64,000 bases of DNA from Elephas maximus indicus (taxonomy: Eukaryota > Chordata > Mammalia > Proboscidea > Elephantidae). The stretch lies in contig NC_064839.1 in assembly GCF_024166365.1 (NCBI RefSeq), forward strand, positions 40,994,378 through 41,058,377, given 5' to 3'. The position numbers and the translations under genes were made by a program. Below the pieces are notes generated by a model. The model was not told where the DNA came from, did not search any database, and saw only the letters and a list, made by a program, of their open reading frames with translations. Of the stretch, positions 23,265 through 34,544 are shown piece after piece (position 1 is the stretch's first letter; every line of letters starts with the position of its first letter).

Positions 23265-23450
23265 ACCTGGATGACTACTACTTAACATGTGCTTTTATGT
23301 GACAGGCACTCTGCAAAGTGCTTCACATATATTTCATATATGTATCTAATAAATATATATATTTCCATATATTACACATATCTCATGACATCCTAACAAC
23401 CATCCAGTGAGGGTGGTATCAATATTCCAATTTTAGTGTTGAAGAAGCTG
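23265..23450 (-). repeat. MIR-like fragment with AT-rich expansion
   Basis: The antisense MIR order gacaggcactctgcaaagtg, then a TATA-rich part, then gacatcctaacaaccatcc. Confidence 0.6.
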
Positions 23451-24026
23451 AGCCAGCATACTGCCTGAAGAAACCCTACTGGTGAGGGGCAGGAGCGATG
23501 AGCACCTAGGGTTGTCTGATGGACCACTCGCAGCTCTTTTCACTGCTCGGGGTGGGAATATTGACCCAGAGCCATGAACCCACTTCTGCAGTAACCTTGC
23601 TCTTTAGCTCCTTCTGAGATCACCTAACTACTTGCTAAACATCATTTTTTTCTTGATTTTTTCCTTTAATCACCAGGAAGACAAATATGACATGAAGGAA
23701 TCCTTTTCACAACTTGAATACTGTATATAGTTTATGGACATTCTCTTTGTATTCCAGAGTGAAGAGGAAGCTGGAACAAGCAATGAACTGTCACACAGGC
23801 TTGTCAGTAAGGGTGAAGCCCCACCCTGGGCCACCATGACCCAGGTAAAAAGATTTCCACAGTAACGTGACAACATCTAGGCACTCTGGTGGCTCTGCTT
23901 TGGAAGCATTTGAGCTAGTCCTTCTTCTCAGAAGGCGAAATAATTTAGATCAGTCCAAGGCTAATGGAGTGAGCAGATCTGACCACGTGAACAGACCAGA
24001 AAATTTACAGTTCACTGGAGCTAAAA

Positions 24027-24198
24027 GGGAAACCCTGGTGGCACAGTGGTTAAGAGCTATGGCTGCTAACCAAAAGGTTGGCAGTTTGCATCCACCAGGT
24101 GCTCCCTGGAAACTCTATGGGGCAGTTCTACTCTGTCCTATAGGGTCACTATGAGTTGGAATCGACTGGATGGCAATGGCTTTGGTTCTTTTGGTTTC
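24027..24198 (+). repeat. AfroSINE copy, best-preserved Pol III boxes
   Basis: Begins ggaaaccctggtggcacagt. The A-box region tggcacagtggttaag and a B-box-like gcagtttgcatcc follow. The tail reads cactatgagttggaatcgac. It is flanked by a perfect 9-bp duplication gagctaaaa at 24018-24026 and 24199-24207. It sits 250 bp from CFDP1 exon 24456-24614, in antisense. Confidence 0.96.
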
Positions 24199-24450
24199 GA
24201 GCTAAAATTCAGCAAACTCAGTTCAACAGATGTGAACGTTCCCTGAGGGAAGTGCTGTTCACATGCCCCTCCTTCCCTTCACCTCAGGAGCTCTCACTGA
24301 CAAGACCTGCCCCACAGATCTTTGTGGACAAACCCAAATACTAACATTTTTCGTCTCACCATGAAAAGTTCCTATCTGTTTAAATTGAGTAGTTTGCAAT
24401 AAACGATTTCAGAGTTCTTAGAATTTTCAAAGGAGTAGCATCTTCTACTT

Positions 24451-24456
24451 CTTACC
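24451..24456 (-). promoter_or_regulatory. CFDP1: 5' splice site of the CFDP1 last intron
   Basis: G|gtaag on the minus strand, a strong donor. Together with the tag acceptor at 12206-12208 it fixes the exon ends and phase. Confidence 0.9.
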
Positions 24457-24614
24457 CTTCTTTCCCTCGATTATGGATGGCTAGTTCTTCTCCAATCCCC
24501 TCTTCCTCCTTGAAGCTCTCCCAGTCTAATTTGGACTTCTCTAGGGTGCTCATTTTCTGCTTCTTGGCTCCAATTTTCCCCAGAAGGCTGCTCATGCCAC
24601 TTGATCTCTTTAAC
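24456..24614 (-). CDS. CFDP1: CFDP1 penultimate coding exon (BCNT domain)
   Basis: A 159-bp minus-strand exon. It opens with one base of a split codon and encodes [19 protein letters not shown], then [31 protein letters not shown], and two bases of a glycine codon. The acceptor reads ctgtttccttag and the donor AGG|gtaagaag. Joined in phase with 12115-12205 it gives about 82 residues, the whole BCNT-C domain, with the conserved WESFK core. The family's role is in chromatin (Swc5-related, H2A.Z exchange). There are no disabling changes. The acidic N-terminal exons are not in the window and should lie to the right of 64000. Confidence 0.97.
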
Positions 24615-24914
24615 CTAAGGAAACAGAAAACATGAAATAGCCTGTAAAAACTAGGATCTTGTGGTGAACTTTTTTTTTTTTTAATTGGTATTTGGTTCCC
24701 TGGATTAGAGCTATTTATCAAAATGGGAGCCATGTTCACATCTAGGGTATTTCTTTCCAATGTGGAAAACCCTGAAAGTACCCCAGACTTCCAATGTGCC
24801 TTTTCTGTTTAACATCTCTGACTACTCTAACAAACTGGGGAAAGAAATCCCATGACCTCTGTCTGCTCTGCATGACAGGTCTCCACTTGCAGGGAGGGAG
24901 AAGAGCCGTGTGAT

Positions 24915-25140
24915 GAAGAGGGCGGCTTTGGAGTCACATGCCTAGGTTCAAATTCTAGCTCTCACTCACTATGTGATGCTAGGCTAGTTATTTAAGAGCA
25001 TGCGTATCGGTTTCCTAATCTACAAAATGAATACTTTAAGACTCACGGGGTCAGAGTGTATCTTACATGTAAAGTGCTTAAACCAGTGCCTGGCACACAG
25101 CAGAGGTGCAACAACTGTTAGCCGTTCTGAATCACTGCCA
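24915..25140 (+). repeat. MIR SINE, nearly full length
   Basis: gcggctttggagtcacatgc, ggttcaaattctagctc, cactatgtgatgctaggc, tttcctaatctacaaaatg, then aaccagtgcctggcacacag: the complete MIR order in sense. Confidence 0.85.
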
Positions 25141-25609
25141 TCATTTGTTCATGAAAGCCCTAGGGAATTCTAAGAGAAGGAGAACCAGTTTCCAAAACTA
25201 ATGAGCAAGACATCACAATATTTTAAAAGAACTCTAAAATTTGTTTCCTTTCAACTGCTGTGAGTCAAGGCCTGGTTCTTCCCAGGAGGCAGCAGTGCAC
25301 AGCCTGCGTTCTGCCTGCTGGTGATGCAATCATGGACAGCGGAAGCAACCCCACATGCCCAAATTCAAGTTCTGGCAGGTAAAGTGTTCTATCTATGTTA
25401 AATATATGAGACAAAATTAGAAAAACAGAATGCAGTTAGTTAACAAGAGGGTGGTATTAGGGGCGGAACTATAAAATGAACATTGCTTTCAGTCTCTTTA
25501 TGAAAAGAAGTTATACAGTAGTCTGCAGGGAATGGGGCTTTTTCCTGCTTCAAAGGGATATATGCAAAAGTTAAAACATTTAAGAACTCTGAGGTAACAT
25601 CACAAGACC

Positions 25610-25705
25610 TACTGATAACACCAACAACAATACCTTTCACTTGACTTGCATGCCAGTTCTCCAAGTACTTTCTCATCAGATTCTCACTACAGCCCCTGAA
25701 GGAGG
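25610..25705 (-). repeat. MIR-like fragment
   Basis: gataacaccaacaacaatac, then ccaagtactttctcatcaga and tcactacagcccctgaagg, as in antisense MIR. Confidence 0.45.
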
Positions 25706-25959
25706 ACTACTGCCTCTGAGTTGAAGGGGTTCCTTCGGGATGGTCTACTGTCACCCTGCCCCGTCCTGAAGCCCCACCTCCTGCTTCACAGTGCCGGTGA
25801 AGGAGGCTTGCCGCCTCTGCCCCGGGTGAGCCAGCTGGTCAGCATCCACACTGAACACAGGACTCCTGGGGCTAAACGACTGCCCTAAACATCTGTGTTC
25901 TACTGAGGCTGGGCAGGGGATGTTATCTTCCCTGTCAGTCCCACCCCACCACACAGAGC

Positions 25960-26130
25960 TGAAGATCCACTCAGATGGGCCAGGTAGGCCTCATCATCTT
26001 GTTTGTTGAGTTGGACAAATAAAGTCCAGAGAGGTTAAACGACACAACAAAGGTCAACCCGATAGAAAATGCACATGGAGGGCAAACCAGAGTCTCAACT
26101 CTGTGTGGAGTACCACCGTCTTACCTCTTA
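25960..26130 (-). repeat. MIR-like fragment
   Basis: agtccagagaggttaaacga followed by caacaaaggtcaacc and gcaaaccagagtctcaactc resembles the antisense MIR core. Confidence 0.5.
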
Positions 26131-26287
26131 ACATGAGAAGTTGCTTCAGGGATTTTCTGATGGCGACTTTACTTCCCAATTTCAAGACTCCAAATAGTTC
26201 TTTATGAGCTTTCAATTCACAACCTCTAAAAATTCTCTTCCAGTTAACTACTCAATCCCTACAAGAACCTCTCTATCAATATACACA

Positions 26288-26330
26288 CAGAGAGAGAGAG
26301 ACAGAGAGACAGAGACACAGACAAGATACT
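26288..26330. repeat. (GA)n/(ACAG)n microsatellite
   Basis: cacagagagagagagacaga and following degenerate agacagagacacag units. Confidence 0.8.
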
Positions 26331-26529
26331 ATTTACCAAGGGCAGAGCACAGAGTAGAGATATGGAAACTTAACAGGTCTCAAACCTATTCACTTCTCAC
26401 CTTCCTACTCTAGTTTTTGTGATTATATTCTCTCATGTGGGTAATTCAATAGCCTCTTAACTGGTCTCCTTGGCTTCTGCTTTGTGCTGCCCTTAACTCA
26501 CATGTCCCATCCTGGTGTCTGTTCTGCAT

Positions 26530-27460
26530 GCTGTTATCAGAGTGAATTTTCTAAAACACACAGCTTATATCTTCCCGCTTATGTCTCTTCCCTGATCCCT
26601 TACTGTCCTTATCATAAAGTCTAAACTCCTTAACGAAGTTCTTCCTGATCTTCTCTGGCCACATCTATCCCTGTAATATGAATGCGAGCCATATGGTCCT
26701 GAGCTTGCAGTTCTCTGAACACCTCTATCTGCCTCCTCCCACCCATCTAGCATTCATCTCAGCTTAGAAACCACCACCTCCAGGAAGCCTTCCCTGACCC
26801 CGCTGCGATCTCTGGATTAGATACCTCCTGGTGGTGTTTCTATCGCACCCCTGTTCTTTTCCTGCTATAGCTCTGATCTCTTTAGCAGATGCCTGGGGAC
26901 TCTAATTTCAGCTGCAGCTGCACTGGCCAGTTCTGGGCAAGCTCAGACTCATTGTTGACAGCATCCCCAAACACACATACCTGGAGTCTTTCCATTTCTG
27001 GCTGCAGGGCTTTCTCTGACCGTATCTGCATGGCACAAGCACGGCCTGGACGTGAGGTCAGCTTCATGCCATTGAGACAACCCTCATGGGGAACAGGAGC
27101 TGGTGGATACTGGTCCATCCTCCTGCCCTCACACAGGTAATTCTGGGAGGTGCTGTGAATGTTTTCAATGCTCTGATGGCATCGAGTCCTCACGGCCTTA
27201 AAAACACACTCTTGTATTGGCTTTTTCTCCTTCTCTGTCTCACTCACTTCTGGTTCCTAAGATCAGTTCTCATCAAACTATCGACACCCAAGTCCTCATC
27301 TTGGGTTCTGCTTTGAGGGGTACCTAACTAAGATGTCGAGGAGAAAAATGATTTCCCTCTTGTTTGTTCTATCTCCCTATGGATATTTAAGTTTCTTAAA
27401 ATTTCTCTATAACACGTGGATATAGTCCTGCAAACAGTAGGCATTCAATAAAGTCAGCTA
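26530..27460 (+). mobile_element. L2 LINE 3' fragment with an LTR-like block inside
   Basis: 26530-26889 carries L2 3' body phrases (taaagtctaaactccttaac, gttcttcctgatcttctctg, caggaagccttccctgaccc). A short continuation at about 27395-27460 ends in caaacagtaggcattcaata. The block 26890-27335 between them looks inserted. Confidence 0.65.
26890..27335 (+). mobile_element. LTR-like insertion, family uncertain
   Basis: It splits an L2 fragment. Its end (ggttcctaagatcagttctc, then ttgggttctgctttgagggg and cctaactaaga) follows the terminal phrases of known old mammalian LTRs. The 121-codon ORF antisense to it has no recognised domain. Confidence 0.45.
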
Positions 27461-27602
27461 TGTCACCCGGATCAGAGAACCAATTAGTGGAAGAGAATTT
27501 GACCTTCATACAGTAAAAGATGTTCAGGACACTTTAAACTGCGGAAGTTCAGAGGAATTCATTTATACTTTTATTGTCCAATCAGCTCTCCAAAGTCCCC
27601 CA

Positions 27603-27815
27603 AAAACAAAAAACCAAACCTGTTGCCATAGAGTTGATTCTGACTTATGGTTACCCTATGTGTTACAGAATAGAACTGAGCTCCACAGGGTTTTCTTGGT
27701 GGTAAATTTTATAGAAAACTCATTGCCAGGCCTTTCTTCTGCAGTATTGCTAGGTGGCTTCGAACCACCAACTTTTTGATTAGTAGCTGAATGCAAACTG
27801 CGCCACCCAGGGACC
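27603..27815 (-). repeat. older AfroSINE variant
   Basis: The tail on plus reads gttgattctgacttatggtt. The body has the longer aaattttatagaaaactcat segment. The head ends actgcgccacccagggac, with ggcttcgaaccacc as the B-box region. More diverged than the other copies. Duplication not resolved. Confidence 0.85.
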
Positions 27816-29739
27816 TCTAAAAAGATCCAGGGTTCCCCATTTTATCTGGGCAGCACCACAGGCCTTGCCTACACACCATCTCTACCTCTCAGCCTACAAC
27901 TCTAATGGTATTCCCAGGTAATATTTTCACAGATCACTTTGAGAAGTCTGTAAGAAATATGATTTTGCTATATAGCAGTGAGGAGGTTTCCAGAAATGGG
28001 AAAAGAAAAATAAAATCTACCTTTGCCTTGTTCACCGTTCAACACCAGCAAAATGTTGCCTGTACTATCATGCATTTGGGGGACGCTTCCAGATCAGCTT
28101 TCACTGGATCGTTCACATGGTTTATGATTTCCTAATTTGACAGTCTCTAAAGTGAAATTTAGTGAAATAACCTGTCTTTTATCTGAGGCTATAAATCAAA
28201 GTGAGTGACACATTTATAGTAGCAGCCAAAATGTGCAGGAGGCATATCCTATGGAATGGCTGGCAATGTCTTCCTAGAACCTGGCATATAGGATCCCTGC
28301 AGGCTTCCAAGCTCTCTTACTCATGCTCCCACGTTGGCAGGGGGTTTAGTGGCATCATTCCATCAAAGGTTTTCGGAAGGTGGACTGAACTGCAGCCTTG
28401 CCCTCATTTGTTGTTAAGGTTCATCAATCAGGTTTTCAGCAAAAGTGAGAGAGGCAGGATTTCGCTTCGGGGCAGGGACAGCTGGCTCCGTGGTGTGACA
28501 GAACATTGCAGAGAGTGCCCTAAGAATGGTAGCGAGCTAGAAGCTAGAAGGAGTAAGTCAGTACCAGTTTCCTATTGGCATCTGGGAGCTGTTATCTATT
28601 GGAAAGCTGTGGAAGGAGGGAGGTCAGAATTCCCTGAACAATTTCTCTGCTGTCAGCAGGAATCAGTGCAGTTCCAGGCATATCAACAGAACAACTGATT
28701 TCTCTTTGTTCTGGGTCCAAGATACTACCAGAAAGTCTACTTTAACAGGCCACCCCTGCCCTGCCATGAGCTTTCTGATCTTGGTTCCAAGTGGTGGTGA
28801 GATGTGTCAAAGCAGACAACAGTACTTCATTCAAAACAGATCTTTATCCCCCTGTTGCAAGTCAGAGCTCCAAGGAATGTACCACACACTTGCCCACTTA
28901 CAGATTACATCCAGAAACTTACACTCAGACTAAGTCTAGAAGATTACCAAGGTGTTCTCAAGGTAACGATGACCTTTCCACCACTTCATACTGAATGATC
29001 TTATTATCACAGACTTGACAAGGCTAATCCTGTCCAAGGAGCACGGCTTTCCAGTCTAACCAGCAGCTTCCATAAGGAAAGAGCATATCTTTGTGTTGTT
29101 TGCTTACTGGTGAAAAGAGACTGTTACTGAGCTTTTCTTTTCGGAGTATGTTGTCTAATTATCCATAAATCAGGATTTATACTTCAACTCCCCGAGACCA
29201 ATGACCTATCCCAACATCAGACACCAACCAAGATCTCACACAAAAAAGATTCAGAAACTGAGAAAAGTCAAAGGGAAGGGGAGGGAAAATAACAAGGTGT
29301 CTTTTTCCTTTCTGAATTCAAAGTTACAATAATTCACTAGAACTTACTGTTTCCCTTTAGCCCAAGAAATATAATTTTAACAAGATTTCATTACAGTTAA
29401 GTCCTACACTCCATCCTGTTGAGTTGGTCATATACAGTGTTATAGTAATTTGCTTACTTTGCTCCATCCCCATCCACATGGACTTGGACTCACCCAACAG
29501 ATTTGTTTTGTGGTATGAGCCTGCTCTGTCTGACCATCCTCAGTGATGCCCTAGATCCTGCTGTTTATTTAGAAGAGAAGCTGAAGGAGACACTGGGAAA
29601 AGAACTTCTTGAGTGGAAAGGTTGACAGGACACAACAACTGGTTATGAGAGAAAGCTGGAAGATCTTTCCCTAGGATCTTTAAAATCAGCACCGGGCACC
29701 CAGCTGTCCTGAACAGAGCTGTAGGTTTGAAAAGAATTT
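27816..29739. other. unique intronic sequence
   Basis: About 1.9 kb with no recognised repeat. It includes the longest non-repeat ORF of the window (28201-28698 plus, 165 codons), which has no recognisable domain, no splice context and ordinary base composition. I treat it as chance. Confidence 0.4.
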
Positions 29740-29900
29740 ATAGTCATTCATTCATTGCATTGATTAGAGACTTACTGAGTACTAGATACTGTGCTGGGAA
29801 CTGGGGATGCAAAAATATTTAAGACATACTCCTTGCCTTCAAGGAGAAAACCTAGTGGAGGAGATGAACATGCAAGGGAATTGTAACCACATCCTATGAA
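29740..29900 (+). repeat. ancient interspersed repeat fragment
   Basis: attcattcattgcattgatt, agatactgtgctgggaactg, then gatgcaaaaatatttaagac and ttgccttcaaggag: the same old family as 19470 and 52300. Confidence 0.45.
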
Positions 29901-32390
29901 GAGTTCTAAGATAGTAGTGTATTCAGGCTACTCTAGGGGCACAAGAGAATGAGCTGATGTGAGGTTGTTTAACCCACCCTCCTTATTTTAGACAGAAGTC
30001 AACTAAAATCCCGAAGGCAAAGAAAACTGCCTAAGTTTGCACTGGGAGACTTGGGACTAGTACCAGTGCTTCTGCCACCCAGTGTACCATCTTCTCCACC
30101 TTGCTTGATGCTGGGGAGGCAGAGTAGTGGGTAGACAATCTTTGGAGATCCCTTCCACACTCCAATTTCTATCACTGCTAATTTTTCTTTCTTCCCCTTT
30201 TTTTTGCGGGGGGGGGGGGGGCGGGAGGCGGGGAGTATTCTTTTTTTCCCTATGCCCTGAAGCTCACTGTGCACTGGGCCCATGTCTTACTCATTCTTGA
30301 CTCCTCAGAGTGAAGCACAAAACCTGACCCATAGTACATGATCATTACATTTTTAATATATTGACTCTCTGTGATATTGACAATGGACTTATCCAAATGA
30401 ATTTTTTCTCATAACAAAAAGATTCAACACTACACTTGAACTGACACGCCAGAAAAGTTAGCTCCAAAAATGGACCAGCAAGGAGAGGGTCCAGACATGC
30501 GTATGGAACTACTATGTGACCTTAACTTAAAACTTCAAGGCTCAAGTCTGTCTTTGGGCTCATGCTTGCATAACCACTAAAATGCAAATTATTTGGAACT
30601 AAGATTTTTTTGGCAGAGATACGCAGTTTCCTTAGTATTTGTCATGTGTTTACAAGGCAGGAGTGGACCTTTTTGCAGCTCACACATGAGCTATTTTCCA
30701 GAGCCATACAAGGGTCTGAGACAGGCATGGCACTCCTTAAGAAATGAGAAGAAAGCTTATGGTAAGTCCTCAGTGAGTGCTGTCTGCTTGGAAGCACTGC
30801 TCTCTTTCAGACCATCTCTGGATTCAGCTGAAATCTGTAAGAATAAAAATTAAAACCCAAATCCCAAGGCTAATTTCACTACCCCCTTGTGTTATTCTCC
30901 AAGTAATCTCCCCAAAGCCCAACACTGGACTACTCAAGGAAAGGGACTGGAAGCCAGTAGTGTGTTAGGGAGATAGTTTAAACCCCATACACTTTCAAAC
31001 ATTGAACTGACACTACCATATGGGACAGAGGCTCAGGAAAATGGAAAACCAGAAGTAAGACAAGAAGTTCCAAATGATCTTAAACATCTTGTGACTTTGA
31101 AACTGTCAGAACTCTTAAATCTATAATTGAAGTTGATACAGTGCCAACAACAACAAAAAAAGTGGCATCTATCAGCGACAGGTGAAATAAAAGCTGGCAA
31201 ACAGCAACAGCTTCACAGTTTTTATACAAATAAAAAATGATTTGCTATTTGGTTCTATTGCTCATATGCCAGTCCAAGAAGGAAGGGCACTGAAGTGTTT
31301 CTAGTTTGATTTCAGCTGCTCTACGTAATGTGTATGAAACAAAACTGGCTATTTCTGGTGGTAAAAGTCCTGAATTCTAACCTCTTCTGAAACAATACAT
31401 TACAGAGAGCCCTTTCTACCTCTTCTTTCCATATCTTCTAAGCACAGAGCTCTGTCTGCCCTGCTCTGGCTTCTCAGCTGACACTGTCAAGGAGGATGAC
31501 TTGATTCTTGCTGACTTGGGTTCTATCTAAATGAAAAGCTTTTCCTACGTCAGACGACCTCATCCATTCATAGTCAATAAGACATGAACTGTTTTCCCCA
31601 AAGCAGAAGTACTCTAACTGCAGTCTCCTGGTCTCTGCTGTGACTGAGGGCATTTACTTCGAGACAGGTAATAGAAGCTAGGGACTTTTGGTGACAATTA
31701 AATGCACTTTTTCGCTGAGGCAAGCTAATTGACCTGCTGAGCAGTTTCATTATTAGCATCATACTTCAAAAGAAAAGTAATGTCTCTTTTTTCTGTGAGG
31801 AATCATCCTCTACTGGTCTATTGTTCTGCCAAAACCAGCCAACTCACAACCTTGCCAGCCTTGCCACAACGGGTAATGCGCTGTTCCTCTGTATTAATCT
31901 GCCAGGTTCAGACCTTTCAGAGAGGGTCTTAGTTTGACAAGTATTAGGAAAGAACAGCCAGTTTCCACACACTTCCCTTGGTATAAATAGGAATCGGCAA
32001 TGCTTGGTTCACATATATAATGCAGAAAAAAACACCACACGAAGACATAAAAGGACTTGTACTACCAGTTGAGCATGCAAACTTGAAGGTATTTGGGTGT
32101 TCATTCCACCCATTTCTGAGGGATGTTATCTGATGGAACATGCCTCAGTTCTTTAGAAAGCAAATACCATCAAGCTGTCTTCTCTCTTCGCACGTATACC
32201 TTTGAATTACATAAAATAAATTCCAGAGAGAAGCTCAGGCTGAAAGTTTGATTTGCTGAACTTGTCTCTAACTATTAGAGTAAATGAGATGCATTAAAGC
32301 CAAACGACTGAGTTGTTCAGCATTATACTTGTCTATTTGGATAGGAAGAAAAGGAACGTGCTATTGTAGTTACATTCAATGGCAACAAGA
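29901..32390. other. mostly unique intronic sequence with a G-rich tract
   Basis: No gene or clear repeat was found. A G14 run with further G-tracts lies at 30208-30233. Confidence 0.4.
30208..30233 (+). repeat. G-rich tract, quadruplex-forming potential
   Basis: G14, C, GGG, A, GG, C, GGGG, flanked by T-runs. At least four runs of three G can be drawn from it. Confidence 0.7.
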
Positions 32391-32649
32391 TAAACTACTT
32401 AATATTATCTTGACAATAAAAAGAAATGAAGTACTGACACATGCTACAACGTGGATGAACCCTGAATGAAAACATCATGCTAAGGGAAAGAAGTCAGTCA
32501 CAAAGGAACACATATTGTATGAAATGTTCAGAATACGCAAATCTACAGAGTCAGAAAGCAGATTAGTCATTACCTGGGATTAGAGGGACTGGTGGGGTTG
32601 TGACAGTGATGGTGATTCTTTTTAAAATTTTATTGTGGTAAAAGAGGTA

Positions 32650-33168
32650 TGTCTTAGTCATCTAGTGCTGCTATAACAGAAATACCACAAGTAGATGGCT
32701 TTAACAAAGAGAAATTTATCCTCTCACAGTCTAGGAGGCTAGAAGTCCAAATTCAGGCTGCCAATTTCAGAGGAAGGCTTTCTCTCTCTGGTAGCTCTGG
32801 GAAAAGGTCCTTGTCATCAATCTTCCCCCGTCAAGGAGATTCTCAGAGCAGGGACCCCAGGTCCAAAGGATGTCCTATGCTCCTGGGGGTTCTTTCTTGG
32901 TGATATGAGGTCCCTGTCTCTCTGTTCGCTTCCCTCTTTCATATATCTCAAAAGAGACTGATATAAGACACATCCTAATCTTGTAGACTGAGTCTTGTCT
33001 CAGTAACAACTGCCTCGAATCCTGCCTCATTACCACCATAGAGGTAGGATCTACAACACACAGGAAAATCAAATCAGATGACAAAATGGTGACAATCACA
33101 CTATACTGGGAAGCATGGCCTAGCTAAGTTGACAGACATTTTGGGGGGACACAATTCAGTTCATGACA
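32650..33168 (-). mobile_element. MLT1/MaLR-type solo LTR
   Basis: On plus: tgtcttagtcatctagtgct ... ctcacagtctaggaggctag ... acacaattcagttcatgaca. On minus the start is the MLT1-like tgtcatgaactgaattgtgt with C-run. Flanks aggta (32645-32649) and agata (33169-33173) look like a 5-bp duplication with one mismatch. No internal genes. Confidence 0.85.
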
Positions 33169-33350
33169 AGATATAACAAAAAGTTTTCCATTTTAACCAT
33201 TTTTAAGTGTATGATTCAGTGACATTAATTACATTCATCATGTTATACTCCATCACCACTATCCATTTCTGAATTTTTTCATCATCCTTAACAGAAACTC
33301 AGTATCCCTTTAGCAATAACTTCCCTTCTCCCCTCCTCCCAGCTCCTGTC

Positions 33351-33395
33351 CTTGTTGTTAGGTGCCGTGGAGTCAGTTTCTATCACCAAGCTCAT
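33351..33395 (-). repeat. SINE or RTE 3' tail scrap
   Basis: ttgttgttaggtgccgtgga followed by gtcagtttctatca is the antisense of the shared RTE/AfroSINE tail. Too short to decide which. Confidence 0.5.
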
Positions 33396-33429
33396 ATCTT
33401 CCAATTACCGAGCCTTCTTTTTCCACATC

Positions 33430-33522
33430 TGTGGAAATGATGTCCAGGGACTGTATGATAGGATTTTGCAAGACCAAGGACTTACTCATTGCAGTTATTT
33501 TTAACAACACAAACGGCAACCC
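33430..33522 (+). mobile_element. small internal RTE fragment
   Basis: tatgataggattttgcaaga, caaggacttactcattgcag and acacaaacggcaac match 46434-46503 of the long RTE, downstream of the endonuclease GDLNA motif. An internal piece without either end, in antisense L1. Confidence 0.7.
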
Positions 33523-33640
33523 TAGCCCCTAGTAACCACTAGTAAACTTTGTGCATTTGTCTAGACGTTTCATATAAGTGGGATCATACAATATTTTTCC
33601 TTTTGCGTCTGACTTATTTTCAAGGTTCATCCCTGTCATG

Positions 33641-34036
33641 CTGTTGTTATTGTTAGGTGCTATAACAAAGTTGATTTCATCTCATAGCAACCCCATATGA
33701 CAGAGTAGAACTGCCCCATAGGGATTTCTAGGCTGGTGGTGCAGTGGTTAAGTACTTAGCTGCTAACCGAAAGGTCCGTGATTTGAACCCACCAGCCGCT
33801 CTGCAAGAGAAATATATGGCAGTCTGCTTCCATAAAGATTACAGCAGACAGAGTAGGGCAGGTCTATGTTGTCCTATAGGATCACTGAGTTGTAGTTAAC
33901 TCAACGGCAACAGGTTAATCTTTACATAAGCAGATCACTAGGTCTTTCTCCCACAGAGCCGATGTGTGGGTTTGAACTGACAGCCTTTTGGTTAGCATCC
34001 AAGCATTTAACTGTCGTGCCACTATGACTCCTTATT
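33641..34036 (-). repeat. AfroSINE host copy split by a second SINE
   Basis: Left part on plus: ttgttaggtgctataacaaa ... cagagtagaactgccccata. Right part: cataagcagatcactaggtc ... ttggttagcatccaagcatt. Flanked by a perfect 9-bp duplication cctgtcatg at 33632-33640 and 34037-34045. Confidence 0.93.
33733..33915 (+). repeat. AfroSINE inserted into an AfroSINE
   Basis: Starts ctggtggtgcagtggttaag, slightly 5'-truncated. B-box region gtgatttgaaccc. Tail gttaactcaacggcaacagg. It lies in opposite orientation inside the host SINE 33641-34036. Confidence 0.92.
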
Positions 34037-34544
34037 CCTGTCATGGGAGTTTTAGAGTAATGAAAATGTTCTAAAATTGTGGTGACAGATATACAATTCT
34101 GTAGATATACTAAAAGCCACTGAATTGTACACTTTCAGTGGGTGAAATGAATGGCATGTGCGTGATATATCAGTAAAGGTGTTTTAAAAAATACTATTAT
34201 GCTTTCTATAGGCATTGAATTTATATGCCCAATTTTTTTTTTTATCATTCAGAAATAAATAAAAGGAAATAAAGAAAATGCTTTTAAAGTAAAAATATGT
34301 TTTCCAGATTCACAAAAGTACCTTAGAATTGAGCCATCATATGGCCAACTAGAAGAAGGCTTCCTGGCACACTCATTTATAATAGTCTCAATGTGAGAAA
34401 AGGACACCAGCATTGATCAGCTTCTTAGTTACAGCTTGGGTTTACTTTGTTCTTATAACCTTAAGGAGATAACTTGGAAGGGCTGTGGGAAATGAGTCAC
34501 TCAGCACAAGAATTCCAGTACGGCCTGGGGAGGGGGTTTTCCCC

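Larger units (their letters stand above)
12206..24455 (-). other. CFDP1: CFDP1 last intron
   Basis: It is bounded by GT (complement of 24454-24455, within gtaag at 24451-24455) and AG (complement of 12206-12207), and is 12,250 bp long. It contains a MIR-embedded DNA-transposon fossil, two MaLR-type LTRs, an L1 3' UTR with a SINE, a palindromic MITE, a cytochrome c pseudogene and two further SINEs. Confidence 0.9.
32620..33640 (-). mobile_element. old L1 3' UTR fragment, antisense, interrupted by an LTR
   Basis: aaattttattgtggtaaaag at the left, then after the LTR ttttaagtgtatgattcagt, ccatcaccactatccatttc, and to the right of 33520 tataagtgggatcatacaat and attttcaaggttcatcc. Confidence 0.7.
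32390..34195 (+). mobile_element. old L1 3' fragment, heavily interrupted
   Basis: Left part 32390-32630: gaacacatattgtatgaaat, ctgggattagagggactggt. Right part about 34046-34195: gacagatatacaattctgta, ccactgaattgtacactttc. Together they give the end of an old L1 in sense. Between them are an antisense old L1, an LTR, an RTE scrap and a nested SINE pair. Confidence 0.65.

Noticed and set aside
24027..24100. tRNA gene candidate from A- and B-box-like sequences
   Set aside because: These are SINE heads with a LINE-like tail and flanking duplications; no cloverleaf with acceptor stem is supported.
26882..27247. 121-codon minus-strand ORF
   Set aside because: Lies over an LTR-like block between L2 halves and shows no domain.
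28201..28698. 165-codon ORF in unique sequence
   Set aside because: No recognisable domain, no splice or promoter context, and one such ORF is expected by chance in 64 kb.
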